In this document: positions 8,823 through 17,125 of the stretch, one piece after another
Layout of the letters: every line of letters starts with the position of its first letter
Position numbering within the stretch: position 1 is the first letter of the stretch
Origin: Natrinema pallidum DSM 3751
Lineage (GTDB): Archaea > Halobacteriota > Halobacteria > Halobacteriales > Natrialbaceae
DNA length: 64,000 nt
Direction of reading: 5' to 3'
Assembly: GCF_000337615.1 (NCBI RefSeq)
Contig: NZ_AOII01000032.1
Location: 26,867-90,866, forward strand
The notes under the pieces: model-generated
What the model was told of the DNA's origin: nothing
Databases searched by the model: none
Seen by the model: the letters and a program-made list of their open reading frames with translations, nothing else
Program-made: the position numbers and the translations under genes

Positions 8823-8842
8823 TTTCACCGGAAACCCGGTGT
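8823..8842 (+). repeat. Origin recognition box 8 (inverted, downstream of cdc6)
   Basis: TTTCACCGGAAACCCGGTGT followed by GGGTGT. It lies 66 bases after the initiator stop and is the outermost right box. The 210 bases from here to the next gene hold nothing else that I can support. Confidence 0.85.
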
Positions 8843-9055
8843 GGGTGTCATTCCGGAAGATAACAGCCGAGGATGGGGACCGGAACAGTCGAGGGAGAGA
8901 CGGGATCACGGATGTTTCAGCGGCCGCGACGCTCGCGCTCGTAACCAATCCCGTGCGCCGGTCGGTCCACCGACCGGTCGGTTCGGCAGTCGGCGTCGAC
9001 GTTCGATGGCAGTCTGTGGCGCACTCGACAGCCAGTTCGACAGTCGCGGTCGGTA

Positions 9056-9232
9056 TCAGTAGTAGTAGAGGTCGAGTTCGTGACCGCAGTTCCGACACCG
9101 GGTCTCCGTTCCCCGGAGCGGGTTCGAATCGCTCTTCGGGTGGATACCCGGTCCCGGCGGAACGGTGGCGCTGACCGTCGTCTCGCATTCCGGGCAGCCG
9201 ATCCGCATCTCCGCGTGACCTGTCCGGGACAT
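9056..9232 (-). CDS. Small zinc-ribbon protein
   Basis: A 58-residue frame (50 residues if the ATG at 9208 is used). It has two CxxC pairs: CPEC near residue 13 and CRNC near residue 46, separated by a glycine- and proline-rich loop, and ends HELDLYYY. Paired CxxC knuckles about 30 residues apart are the pattern of zinc ribbons common in small haloarchaeal proteins. It lies just outside the origin, pointing towards it. The function is unknown; nucleic-acid or protein binding is a guess. Confidence 0.65.
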   Translation of the reverse strand: MSRTGHAEMRIGCPECETTVSATVPPGPGIHPKSDSNPLRGTETRCRNCGHELDLYYY

Positions 9233-9626
9233 CGCTCGAGCGTATTCGACGCTCCCCGATAGTTATCGGAGCCGTACGCGACCGCTGTCGCCCCCTTCCG
9301 GCCGATCGAGCGCCGTAGCAGGCGATTTACGTCGCGAAGCGACCGGAGCTGCTGCGACGGCTCCATCGATCGCCCGTCCGCCGGTTCGACTCGATTGGAG
9401 GAACTGTTTCCGCTCCGAAAGCCGTTCTTTCCGGCCTGAATCGGTGAGCCGGCTCCCACGACCGTCCGCATTCGCTCACCACACGGGATTCCGGCGGCGA
9501 CACTGCCGCTCCCGACAGTGTCCGACTGCCGATGCTCGCAGCTCGAGTGTCACCCTCGAACACGCCGGCACGCACCGACTCCCGGGCCGGACGACGCGAC
9601 TCACGGTCCGGACGCCGTCTGGACGA
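9233..9626. other. Gap upstream of the zinc-ribbon gene
   Basis: About 390 bases that must hold the zinc-ribbon promoter and the end of the lipoprotein gene transcript. Frames on both strands are arginine-rich and unconvincing. A partial, gapped match to the origin box at 9480 is too weak to call. Confidence 0.4.
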
Positions 9627-10742
9627 TTAGATAGTGTACGTGATCTCGTCGAACTCGAAAAACGCCGTCTCGTAGCCGTCGTGGCGGGACACCTGCGGAG
9701 GCGAATCGACGGTAATCGTCACCCGATCGCCCGCCACGAACTCGTCGAATTCGAGCCCGTAATGATGGCCGATCTCGCCGTCGAGCGTTTCCACGAGTTC
9801 CCCTTCACGGACGACCTCTCCGTCACGTTCGACGGCGACGGACAAAGCGGTAAGCGGGAGGATGATGTCATTGTACGGCGTTCTCGGGCAGACCGCCAGG
9901 TAGGTGCCGCCGTCGGTGAACCGGTCGGCGTCGGACACGAACGCGGTAATCGCCGCGTCGCCGCTGCGCTGGGTCCCGAGCGAGTCGCCGGGGATGTCCG
10001 CGATCCGTGGCTCCCGTCCCGTCGGCGGCGGGCCGAGATTACCGCCGTGAGACCCGCTGCCGTCGCCGTGGTCCATCAGCGACAAGGCATCACGGTTACC
10101 CCATTTGTCCTCGTCGAGCGTCTCGAACGAGAGCTCGTTGATGTCGGAGCGATCGTACTCGAAGTCGACCTCGAGCGAGGCTGCGGTGTCCAGTCGTCCC
10201 TCGACCGCGCCGGTTCGCTCGAGCGTGACGGGACCGGCCCGGATGCGGGCCGTATACTCGCCTTCGCCGGGGAGCCCGACGTTGTCGCCGTAGTGAAAGC
10301 CCATCCGCTGGGAGAGCATCGGCCACGGTGACGAGATGCCTGCGTCGACTGGCGAGCCGTCCTGCAGGAGTTCGAGTCGCATGTCCACCGGCAGGACGGT
10401 TCGCGTTTCGCGATCCCAGAGGGTGGTCATGAGATGGAGGGTATCGTCCGTTTCGACCGCGACGCGTTGCTTCCCGTCGCTGGTCGCCTCGACGGTCCAG
10501 AACCGGTGTGGAAAGGTATAGGAAAGTGACACTGCGTAGTCGCCGTCGGCCGCCATTCCGTAGGTCCGCATCTCCTCGCGCGAGGACGGGAGGTAGACGG
10601 CGTCAGGACGGTTTTCGACGAGCGGCGGGTTCGCCCACGCGGACTCTTCTTCGAACCCCAGCCCCTCGAGACAGCCGGCGGTGCCGACGGTTCCGACGGC
10701 TCCGATCGTGGCTGTTCCGCGGAGAAAGCCCCGGCGATTCAT
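9627..10742 (-). CDS. P19/Tp34-like metal-binding lipoprotein
   Basis: A 371-residue exported lipoprotein. The start at 10742 gives NRRGFLRG (twin-arginine-like) followed by a lipobox ending AGC near residue 23. HYGDNVGLPGEGEY near residue 155 matches the family of periplasmic Fe/Cu-binding proteins related to P19 and Tp34 (PF10634), and a second beta-rich domain follows. Such proteins are thought to hand iron or copper to uptake systems. It is divergent from the Sco-TlpA-CcdA operon, a neighbourhood that supports a metal or redox role outside the membrane. Which metal it binds cannot be read from the sequence. Confidence 0.75.
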   Translation of the reverse strand: MNRRGFLRGTATIGAVGTVGTAGCLEGLGFEEESAWANPPLVENRPDAVYLPSSREEMRTYGMAADGDYAVSLSYTFPHRFWTVEATSDGKQRVAVETDDTLHLMTTLWDRETRTVLPVDMRLELLQDGSPVDAGISSPWPMLSQRMGFHYGDNVGLPGEGEYTARIRAGPVTLERTGAVEGRLDTAASLEVDFEYDRSDINELSFETLDEDKWGNRDALSLMDHGDGSGSHGGNLGPPPTGREPRIADIPGDSLGTQRSGDAAITAFVSDADRFTDGGTYLAVCPRTPYNDIILPLTALSVAVERDGEVVREGELVETLDGEIGHHYGLEFDEFVAGDRVTITVDSPPQVSRHDGYETAFFEFDEITYTI

Positions 10743-10929
10743 TGGGCGGTCCTTCGCCGCCGGCGATAAAACGCCTGTTGGTTCGCCGATCGAACGCGCT
10801 GCGAGGGGTGCGGTCCGTGCCCGGACCGCAGACAGCCGCCCCACGCCTTTCGCTCACCTCCTCGATGAACGTTCGATCTTCGTGAACCGAACCAATGAAC
10901 CTTTGATCGGGCGTTCCCTCGAGTCAGAC

Positions 10930-11658
10930 ATGGACCGGCGGACATACCTCGGCACGGTCGGAATGACGGGACTCGCAAGCGTTGCCGGTTGTCTTGGTGA
11001 CACGCTCGGTGGCGGCACAAGCGATACCGTGCTCGAGCCGCCAGAACAGCAACGCGGAGACCCCTTGTATCCGATTCACGGCGACGACTTTCCGGAGTTT
11101 TCCGTTCGGGACCCGCTCGCCGACGAGATGCTGTCGCTCGAGGACGTCATCGACGAACGCCCGTTCGTCATCACGTACTTTTACGCGTCCTGTCCCGACG
11201 GGATGTGTCAACAACTGCTCCAGCACCTCCGTCGGATACAGGCGGATGCCCTCGAGAGCGGTTACGAGGATGATCTCGCGTTGCTCGCGTTTACGTTCGA
11301 TCCCGACCGCGATACGGCCGACGCCCTTCGTACGCACGGCGAGCGAATGGGCATCGATGTCGATGCGGGACACTGGCACTTCCTTCGACCGGAAGACAAC
11401 GAGACGGCCAAGACGATGCTCAAGGAGACGTTCGGGCTGCCGCTCAGACGGAACGACGGTGAGTCGACCGCCACATCGGACAACGAGTCGACGGACGCCG
11501 ACAGTGCGTACACGTTCACGCACTCGGCGCTCGTCCAACTCGTCAACGAGCGCGGCATCGTCGAGCGGGCGTATCCGAAAGCGGCGACCCAGCGCGATGC
11601 GGTCAACACGCAGGTGATGGTCGACGACACGAGAACGGTCGTGGGGGTGGACGAGTAG
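10930..11658 (+). CDS. SCO1/SenC family lipoprotein
   Basis: A 242-residue thioredoxin-fold protein that in other organisms delivers copper to cytochrome oxidase or acts as a thiol reductase. The N terminus DRRTYLGTVG with a lipobox ending AGC suggests export and lipid anchoring. The metal site candidates are Cys88 and Cys93 (SCPDGMC) and His198 (FTHSALV). The cysteine pair is CX4C rather than the CX3C of classical Sco proteins. A polar insertion near residues 178-195 is rich in Ser, Thr, Asp and Glu. It is the first gene of a three-gene operon with TlpA and CcdA. Confidence 0.85.
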   Translation: MDRRTYLGTVGMTGLASVAGCLGDTLGGGTSDTVLEPPEQQRGDPLYPIHGDDFPEFSVRDPLADEMLSLEDVIDERPFVITYFYASCPDGMCQQLLQHLRRIQADALESGYEDDLALLAFTFDPDRDTADALRTHGERMGIDVDAGHWHFLRPEDNETAKTMLKETFGLPLRRNDGESTATSDNESTDADSAYTFTHSALVQLVNERGIVERAYPKAATQRDAVNTQVMVDDTRTVVGVDE

Positions 11659-11660
11659 CG

Positions 11661-12251
11661 ATGCGTCGCCGCGACCTCCTCGCTGGACTCGGCAGTGCGG
11701 GCGTGATTGCCGGCGGCGGTGCGGTCGCTGCGTTCGGTGTCCCGTCACCGGCCGCCGTCACCGAGCAGGAGGACGATGGCGACGACTCGTCCGGTATCGT
11801 GGGGAAACAACACGACCCCTACGAGATCGAAACCGTCGACGCCCCGGGTAGCGAGGCCGGCACTGTCCGCGTTCCGACGCCGGATCGACCGACGTTCGTC
11901 GACTTCTTTGCGACGTGGTGTTCCCCCTGTATCAAACAGATGGACGCGCTCGCGACGGCACACGAGCGCGTCAGCGACGAGGTCGTCTTCCTATCCGTGA
12001 CGACCGAGTCGATCAGCGACGCCGAACTCAGGGACTGGTGGGTGGAACACGACGGCAACTGGACGATCGGTCTCGATCCGACCGCGGAACTCACGTCCCG
12101 GTACTGGGGAACGCCCTACCCGTCCGCCGTGTCGATCGACGCTTCGGGGACGGTTCGATGGTCCGACTCCGGCGTCAAGACCGCGGACGAACTCGTCGCC
12201 GGAATCGAACGCGCACTCGAGGCGAGCGAACCAGCGAACGGGGCCGAATAG
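11661..12251 (+). CDS. TlpA-like thioredoxin-fold reductase
   Basis: A 196-residue exported protein with a Tat-like start (RRRDLLAGLGSAGV) and a thioredoxin fold. The redox centre is Cys87-Ser-Pro-Cys90 in FFATWCSPCIKQMDAL, and the cis-Pro loop is GTPYPSAV. It should reduce disulfides, or keep Cys residues of metal-binding proteins reduced, on the outer face of the membrane. It starts 2 bases after the sco stop and ends 1 base before ccdA, so translation is probably coupled. Confidence 0.88.
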   Translation: MRRRDLLAGLGSAGVIAGGGAVAAFGVPSPAAVTEQEDDGDDSSGIVGKQHDPYEIETVDAPGSEAGTVRVPTPDRPTFVDFFATWCSPCIKQMDALATAHERVSDEVVFLSVTTESISDAELRDWWVEHDGNWTIGLDPTAELTSRYWGTPYPSAVSIDASGTVRWSDSGVKTADELVAGIERALEASEPANGAE

Positions 12252-12252
12252 G

Positions 12253-12936
12253 ATGGTCGACTCGACGCTCGTCATGTCCCTCACGTTCGGGCTGATCTCC
12301 GGCATCGGGACCTTTTTCTCTCCGTGTTCGTTCCCGCTTCTGCCGGGCTATGTCGGCTTCTACGTCAGTCAGACCGACGGCGAGCGGGCGTCACTCGGCG
12401 GTGCCTTGAGTCGGGGACTGCTCGCCGGACTCGGCGTCCTCGTCACGTTCAGCGCCCTGCTCGGGGCGACGTTCTGGGTCGGTCACGCGACGCTGTCGAC
12501 GGTCAAGTGGTTCGAAGTCGTCGCCGGAGTCGTCCTGATCGCGTTCGGTCTGCTGGTGGTCTTCGAGCGAGCGCCGACGCTGTCGATCACGCTCCCCAAG
12601 CGACGCTCGAGCGTGCTCGGGTTCGCGATCTTCGGGGTCGGCTACGCGCTGGCGGCGGCAGGGTGTGTCGCGCCGATATTCATCGGCGTGGTCACCCGGG
12701 CACTGTCGCTGCCGACGACCGAGGCGGCGATTCTCCTCGGAACGTACGTGGGTAGTTTCGTGGCCCTCATGGTTTCGTTGACCGTCGCGACGGGGATGGG
12801 ACTCGTCGCGAGCGCCGGCCGACTCGCGGCCTATACTGGACTCCTAAAGCGCGTTGCGGGGGCCGTAATGATCGTCGCCGGAGTCGGACAGCTCTATCTC
12901 GCGATCGTCGTGCTCGACGTGTTCGGCGTCTTCTGA
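12253..12936 (+). CDS. ccdA: CcdA-type membrane thiol transporter
   Basis: A 227-residue protein with about six membrane segments. Cys25 (FFSPCSFPLLPGY) and Cys138 (AAAGCVAPIFIG) are the two conserved cysteines of the DsbD transmembrane/CcdA family, which carries electrons from cytoplasmic thioredoxin across the membrane. It should recharge the TlpA protein encoded just before it. The function fits with reduction of the Sco cysteines. It is the last gene of the operon and is followed by a hairpin. Confidence 0.9.
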   Translation: MVDSTLVMSLTFGLISGIGTFFSPCSFPLLPGYVGFYVSQTDGERASLGGALSRGLLAGLGVLVTFSALLGATFWVGHATLSTVKWFEVVAGVVLIAFGLLVVFERAPTLSITLPKRRSSVLGFAIFGVGYALAAAGCVAPIFIGVVTRALSLPTTEAAILLGTYVGSFVALMVSLTVATGMGLVASAGRLAAYTGLLKRVAGAVMIVAGVGQLYLAIVVLDVFGVF

Positions 12937-12947
12937 GGCGAAGCGGT

Positions 12948-12965
12948 GCCGCTCGACGGAGCGGC
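12948..12965 (+). terminator. Hairpin after ccdA
   Basis: GCCGCTC, loop GACG, GAGCGGC: a perfect 7-base-pair stem 11 bases after the ccdA stop. It may help end or stabilise the operon mRNA. Confidence 0.4.
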
Positions 12966-13086
12966 CCGTGCATCCCGGAGCGACGGGCCATCCCCGTGGT
13001 CGCGTCCGAGCGGCCGTCGAACGGAACCCGGCAGGCAACGGCAGGTCCGAAACCTATCCTCCCGTCTCCCGAACGGGAGACAGACG

Positions 13087-13509
13087 ATGTATCAGGAACT
13101 GTTGCTTGCGACGGACGGCAGCGACGCTGCCCATCGAGCGACCGATCACGCCGTCGAACTCGCGCGGGAACTCGACGCCACGCTCCACGTCCTGTCGGTC
13201 TCCGAGGACGGCCCCCATGCCGCTGAGAAACAGGACCGGTTGCGGTCCGATCCGGAGGCCGAAGCCGTTTCGGCCGCCGAACGTGCAACGGAGACGGCGG
13301 ACCGTGAGGGCGTCGCTGTCACAACTGACATCCGCCACGGCGTTCCGCAGGAACGGATCGTCGACTTCGCGGAGACGAACCCGGTCGATATGGTCATCGT
13401 CGGGACGGCCGGCCGGTCCGGACTCGACCACCTGATCTCGGGCAGCGTCGCCGAGGAAATCGTTCGGAACGCACCGGTTCCGGTTCTCACCGTTCGCGAC
13501 ACACCCTGA
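13087..13509 (+). CDS. Universal stress protein (UspA family)
   Basis: A 140-residue single-domain protein. LLLATDGSDAAHRATDHAVELA is replaced here by its key parts: an N-terminal TDGSD, a central helix pair, and the C-terminal ATP-binding pattern GTAGRSG followed by GSVAEEIVRNAPVPVLTV. These UspA features suggest ATP binding. The ATG at 13087 is the family start; the longer frame upstream runs into the 3' flank of ccdA. The role in stress is not known for this member. Confidence 0.92.
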   Translation: MYQELLLATDGSDAAHRATDHAVELARELDATLHVLSVSEDGPHAAEKQDRLRSDPEAEAVSAAERATETADREGVAVTTDIRHGVPQERIVDFAETNPVDMVIVGTAGRSGLDHLISGSVAEEIVRNAPVPVLTVRDTP

Positions 13510-13641
13510 CAACGCAGTTCCAGTGACCCGGACACCTCCTCCCGTGCTACGCGTCGATACGAACTCGACATGTATTATGCGGAATAGTGACGAGCCCCTC
13601 ACGATACCCGCTGGTCCGCTCGTCCGCGAGGGTGCTGCCGG

Positions 13642-16600
13642 ATGAGCGACGGCACCGCCACCGTCGTCCACGATACGCTCCGTGTCCTAGTCGTCGGTAA
13701 CTCCAACTCCGCCGACGACGCCATGACCACACTCGCTGCGGCGTTCGATGACGGGGCTCTGTTCAGAGCCCGCACGCTCGAGGGGGCGCTCGAGCGACTC
13801 GCCGCTCGAGCGATCCACTGCCTGGTCTGTCCGTTCGCGAGTGCGGACGGCGGATCACCCTCATCCGACGCGCCTCTCGAGGAACTGGCGGCCCGAACCG
13901 GCGAGCGGCCGATCGTGGCCCTCGTCGACGACGGCGACGCCGCTCGAGCGCTCGCGGCCGGCGCAAGCGATGTCGTCGAGCCGACCGCGTCCGACGCGGT
14001 CCTGACTGCCCGCGTCAGGACCGCCGCCGAGCGAGAGCGGTACCGGCTGGCCGCGGCAGCCGCAGATGCGCGCCCTCGGTCGATCCTCGAGCACGCCGCG
14101 GCGGTCGTCTGGGTGCTCGATGTCGACGGCGGGATCGAGTACGCGAGCCCGGCCGTCGAGTCCCGGTTGGGGTATACGCCGACGGAACTCGAGCGAACCA
14201 CGATCACGCGGCTCGTCCGGCCGGCCGATCGCGAAGCGGTTCGCGAGACGCTCGCCGCCGTCGCTGCCGCCCCGATCGGGACGACCGAACGGCTCACCTG
14301 CCGGCTGGGTCACGCCGACGGCACCTGGCAGGTCGCGACACTGACCTGTACGAACCGACTCGAGGACCCGGCCGTCGAGGGGATCGTCGTCACGCGGACG
14401 GACGCCCCGGGAGTCGAAACGGCCGTCAACGACGAGCTACGAGCGGGGCTCGATCGGCTCGGAGACGCGTTTTTCACCCTCGGTCCGCGGCGCGAGGTTC
14501 GGTATGCCAACGAAGCGGCGCTGGAACTGTTTACCGCTGGCGACCGATCGGACGGTGACGTCGTCCCGACGGGAACGGTCGTCTGGGACCTACTCCCCGA
14601 TCGACTCGGTGACCGACTCGCCGACCAGCTCCGCGAGGCCGACACGACGGGCGAGTCCGTCGAGTTCGAGACCGCACTCCCCGATCGCGAGCGCCGGCTC
14701 TCCGTCACCGTCCACCCCGGCGACGACGGTGTCTCCGTCTCCGTGAGGGAACGGCCCGCCGAGACCGCCGTCCCAGCCGCGTCGGACCGGGATCGCCGCG
14801 CGCTCCTCGAGAGGATCGTCGACGCGATGGATGTCGGTATCGCCGTGCTTGAGGGAACGACGGTTCGGCTGGCCAACACGGCACTGTTGGAACTCGCGGA
14901 GGCGGATGCGCTCGTCGGCCGCGAGCTCGAGGACGTGTTCGACGACGATCTCGCTGCGACGGTCCGAGAGCGGGCGCGGTCGCCCATCGTCAGGTGGATG
15001 GAGCCCGTGACGGGCGAACTCGCGACCGATGTGGGCCAGCCCCGGCCGGTCGCCGTCTCCGTCGTACCGCTGCCGGAGTCCGACCGAACGCTCTGTGTGA
15101 TCCGCGACAGGCGCGGCTCGCGGGCCGCCGCGTTATCGACGGTCCGGGCAACCGTCGCGACCCTCCGCCGTGCCGGCTCACCGGGTCCCGTTCGCGACGC
15201 CGTCACCGATGCCGTTCGCGAGTGTACCGACGCCGACATCGCCATCTGGTATCTCGTCGATGACCGCCTCCGTCCGGCAGCGGTGGCGACGGAACGAACG
15301 CCCGAACGTGACCGGGACGCGATCGAACCGCCGGCGATCGATCCCGGCGACGCCCCGCTGGCCGACGCCCTCGAGAGTGACGAGCCGACCGTCTACGAGG
15401 GCGGGAGTCTCGATGACACCCTCGCTCGGCCCGGATTCCGGGCCGAACGGCTCTTGGCCGTCCCGATCGGGGACCGGGGGCTCGTTCTCGCGACCAGCAC
15501 GGAGCCGATGGCGTTCGACCGGCTGGACACGGCCCCGATCGAAACCCTGGCCGACGCGGCCGTACTGACGCTCGAGGGGCTCGAGCGCGTCGCTGCTCTT
15601 GACGGGTGTCAGCGCGACCGGGAGCGACTACGGACCCGCACGGCACGCGCGGAACGGGTCCGGGAGGCGACGCGATCGCTGCTGGACGCGCCGACCCGGG
15701 AGGCGGTGGAACGACGGCTCTGTGAGGCCGTCGTCGCCCTGCCGTCCGTCGAGTCCGCCGGCGGGATCGAACTCGCCTGGGTCGGCCACACCGACGACGG
15801 TGGCCGGCGGATCGTTCCCGAGACGTGGGCCGGTCGCGACGCCGCGTTTCTCGAGGAGGTTCGAATCTCGCTCGACCGACACGCCGGGTCGCCGACGGCG
15901 GACGCCGCGTCGACCCGCGAACCGGTCGTTCTCGAGACGCTCGAGGCCGCCGAAACCGGCCGGACGAACGGAGACGGCACGGCGCGAGCGTGGCGGCAAC
16001 CGCTCCTCGAGCGAGGGGTTCGGTCCGCAATGAGCGTCCCGCTCGAGTCGGGCGCGCTCCGGTACGGAACGCTCACCGCGTACGCCACGCGGCCGTCGGC
16101 GTTCGGCGACGCCACTAGCCGGGCCTGCGAACACCTCGCGGTGGTGGCCGGCGATGCGATCGCCGCGATCGAGACGAAACGCGCGCTCCTCGCCGATCGT
16201 GTCACCGAACTCGAGGTCGTTCTTCGGGACGAGTCGGAACCGCTCTCGTCGATCGCGGACCGACTCGACCGTCGGATCGACGTGCGGGTCGTGATTCCGC
16301 GGTCGTCCGGTGGTTCGACGGTGTTCTGTTCGGTCCGCGACTCCGACGCGGAGACGATCCCCGAGGTCGTCGGCTCGCTGCCGGCGGTCGACTCGGTTTC
16401 GATCGTCGGCCGCGGGAACGGCGACCCCGTCGTCGAGATCCGACTGACCGAGGCAACCGAGCCGTCCATCGCGCGGACGGTCGCGGATCACGGCGGCGTC
16501 CTCCGATCGGTGACGCCGATCGACGATCGGACCAGCGTCGTGATCGATCTCGGGGACCCGATCGATGTCCGCTCGTTCCTCCGCGCGCTCGAGGCGGCTC

Positions 16601-16869
16601 ACTCGGAGACGGAACTGGCCGCTCGCCGGGAGCGCGAGCGGCCGCCGCGTTCGACCCGGCCGTTCGAGACGCTGGCCGAGTCCCTCTCGGAGCGACAGCG
16701 ACGGACGCTCGAGGCGGCCTATCACGGCGGGTTCTTCGAGTGGCCCCGCGAGCATACCGGCGAGGAGGTCGCCGAGTCCCTCGGCGTCTCGCAGCCGACG
16801 TTCAGCCGGCATCTCCGGATCGCACAGCGCAAACTGTTCGCCTCGCTGTTCGACGAGACCGAGGACTGA
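13642..16869 (+). CDS. Large bacterio-opsin-activator-like regulator (receiver-like, PAS, GAF, HTH_10)
   Basis: A 1075-residue soluble regulator. Domains in order: a receiver-like fold (about 15-130) that appears degenerate, with CLVCPFAS where the phosphorylated Asp strand should be; a PAS domain (145-260); two more PAS-like units (270-380, 390-500); two GAF domains (about 515-650 and 675-850); the Bat extension (855-1010); and a C-terminal HTH_10 (about 1015-1070) with EEVAESLGVSQPTFSRHLR. It should sense light, redox or a small ligand and control transcription. No kinase domain is present. The target is not evident; a second, small HTH_10 protein follows. Confidence 0.88.
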   Translation: MSDGTATVVHDTLRVLVVGNSNSADDAMTTLAAAFDDGALFRARTLEGALERLAARAIHCLVCPFASADGGSPSSDAPLEELAARTGERPIVALVDDGDAARALAAGASDVVEPTASDAVLTARVRTAAERERYRLAAAAADARPRSILEHAAAVVWVLDVDGGIEYASPAVESRLGYTPTELERTTITRLVRPADREAVRETLAAVAAAPIGTTERLTCRLGHADGTWQVATLTCTNRLEDPAVEGIVVTRTDAPGVETAVNDELRAGLDRLGDAFFTLGPRREVRYANEAALELFTAGDRSDGDVVPTGTVVWDLLPDRLGDRLADQLREADTTGESVEFETALPDRERRLSVTVHPGDDGVSVSVRERPAETAVPAASDRDRRALLERIVDAMDVGIAVLEGTTVRLANTALLELAEADALVGRELEDVFDDDLAATVRERARSPIVRWMEPVTGELATDVGQPRPVAVSVVPLPESDRTLCVIRDRRGSRAAALSTVRATVATLRRAGSPGPVRDAVTDAVRECTDADIAIWYLVDDRLRPAAVATERTPERDRDAIEPPAIDPGDAPLADALESDEPTVYEGGSLDDTLARPGFRAERLLAVPIGDRGLVLATSTEPMAFDRLDTAPIETLADAAVLTLEGLERVAALDGCQRDRERLRTRTARAERVREATRSLLDAPTREAVERRLCEAVVALPSVESAGGIELAWVGHTDDGGRRIVPETWAGRDAAFLEEVRISLDRHAGSPTADAASTREPVVLETLEAAETGRTNGDGTARAWRQPLLERGVRSAMSVPLESGALRYGTLTAYATRPSAFGDATSRACEHLAVVAGDAIAAIETKRALLADRVTELEVVLRDESEPLSSIADRLDRRIDVRVVIPRSSGGSTVFCSVRDSDAETIPEVVGSLPAVDSVSIVGRGNGDPVVEIRLTEATEPSIARTVADHGGVLRSVTPIDDRTSVVIDLGDPIDVRSFLRALEAAHSETELAARRERERPPRSTRPFETLAESLSERQRRTLEAAYHGGFFEWPREHTGEEVAESLGVSQPTFSRHLRIAQRKLFASLFDETED

Positions 16870-17043
16870 GACAGTACCGGCGGCCGACCGATCTCGAACG
16901 GTAGTACGTGTTTACCGCCGCGTTTCGGCCCAGTAACACACGCTTTCCGCGCCGTCGAGAAACCATAGCGAACTGACCGATGAATCAGTATTGAGGCCGA
17001 ACTCGAGCCGGTGTCCGTGTATAGCGTCCACGATCATGTACTC

Positions 17044-17058
17044 GGCTCCTAATGAGCC
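17044..17058. promoter_or_regulatory. Palindrome upstream of the second HTH_10 gene
   Basis: GGCTC, CTAAT, GAGCC: a perfect 5-base inverted repeat 68-82 bases before the ATG at 17126. It is a possible operator. Confidence 0.3.
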
Positions 17059-17078
17059 ATTCAATGAGCGCGTTCGAG

Positions 17079-17093
17079 GTAAGTCGTACTTAC
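17079..17093. promoter_or_regulatory. Palindrome GTAAGT-CGT-ACTTAC
   Basis: A perfect 6-3-6 inverted repeat 33-47 bases before the ATG at 17126, where an activator or repressor would touch the basal promoter. Confidence 0.4.
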
Positions 17094-17125
17094 GACGGTC
17101 GTCCCTCCGGACGGGGGATGGCCCG

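Larger units (their letters stand above)
6337..8842. other. Chromosomal replication origin next to orc1/cdc6
   Basis: Eight copies of a 20-base box with the core TTTCACCGGAAACNNGGTGT surround the orc1/cdc6 gene. Five copies (6337-6871) read in one orientation and three (7332-8842) in the opposite one, facing each other across 460 bases that include two AT-rich stretches. Haloarchaeal origins are known to have origin recognition boxes (ORBs) in inverted array around an AT-rich unwinding element beside orc1/cdc6. The match in architecture is close. Whether it is the main or a secondary origin cannot be told. Confidence 0.9.

Noticed and set aside
6337-8842. CRISPR array
   Set aside because: The repeats have irregular spacing (45 to over 1,000 bases), two orientations and a gene between them; they fit origin boxes.
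9480-9500. Additional origin box (ACACGGGATTCCGGCGG)
   Set aside because: It needs a gap and lacks the GGTGAAA arm.
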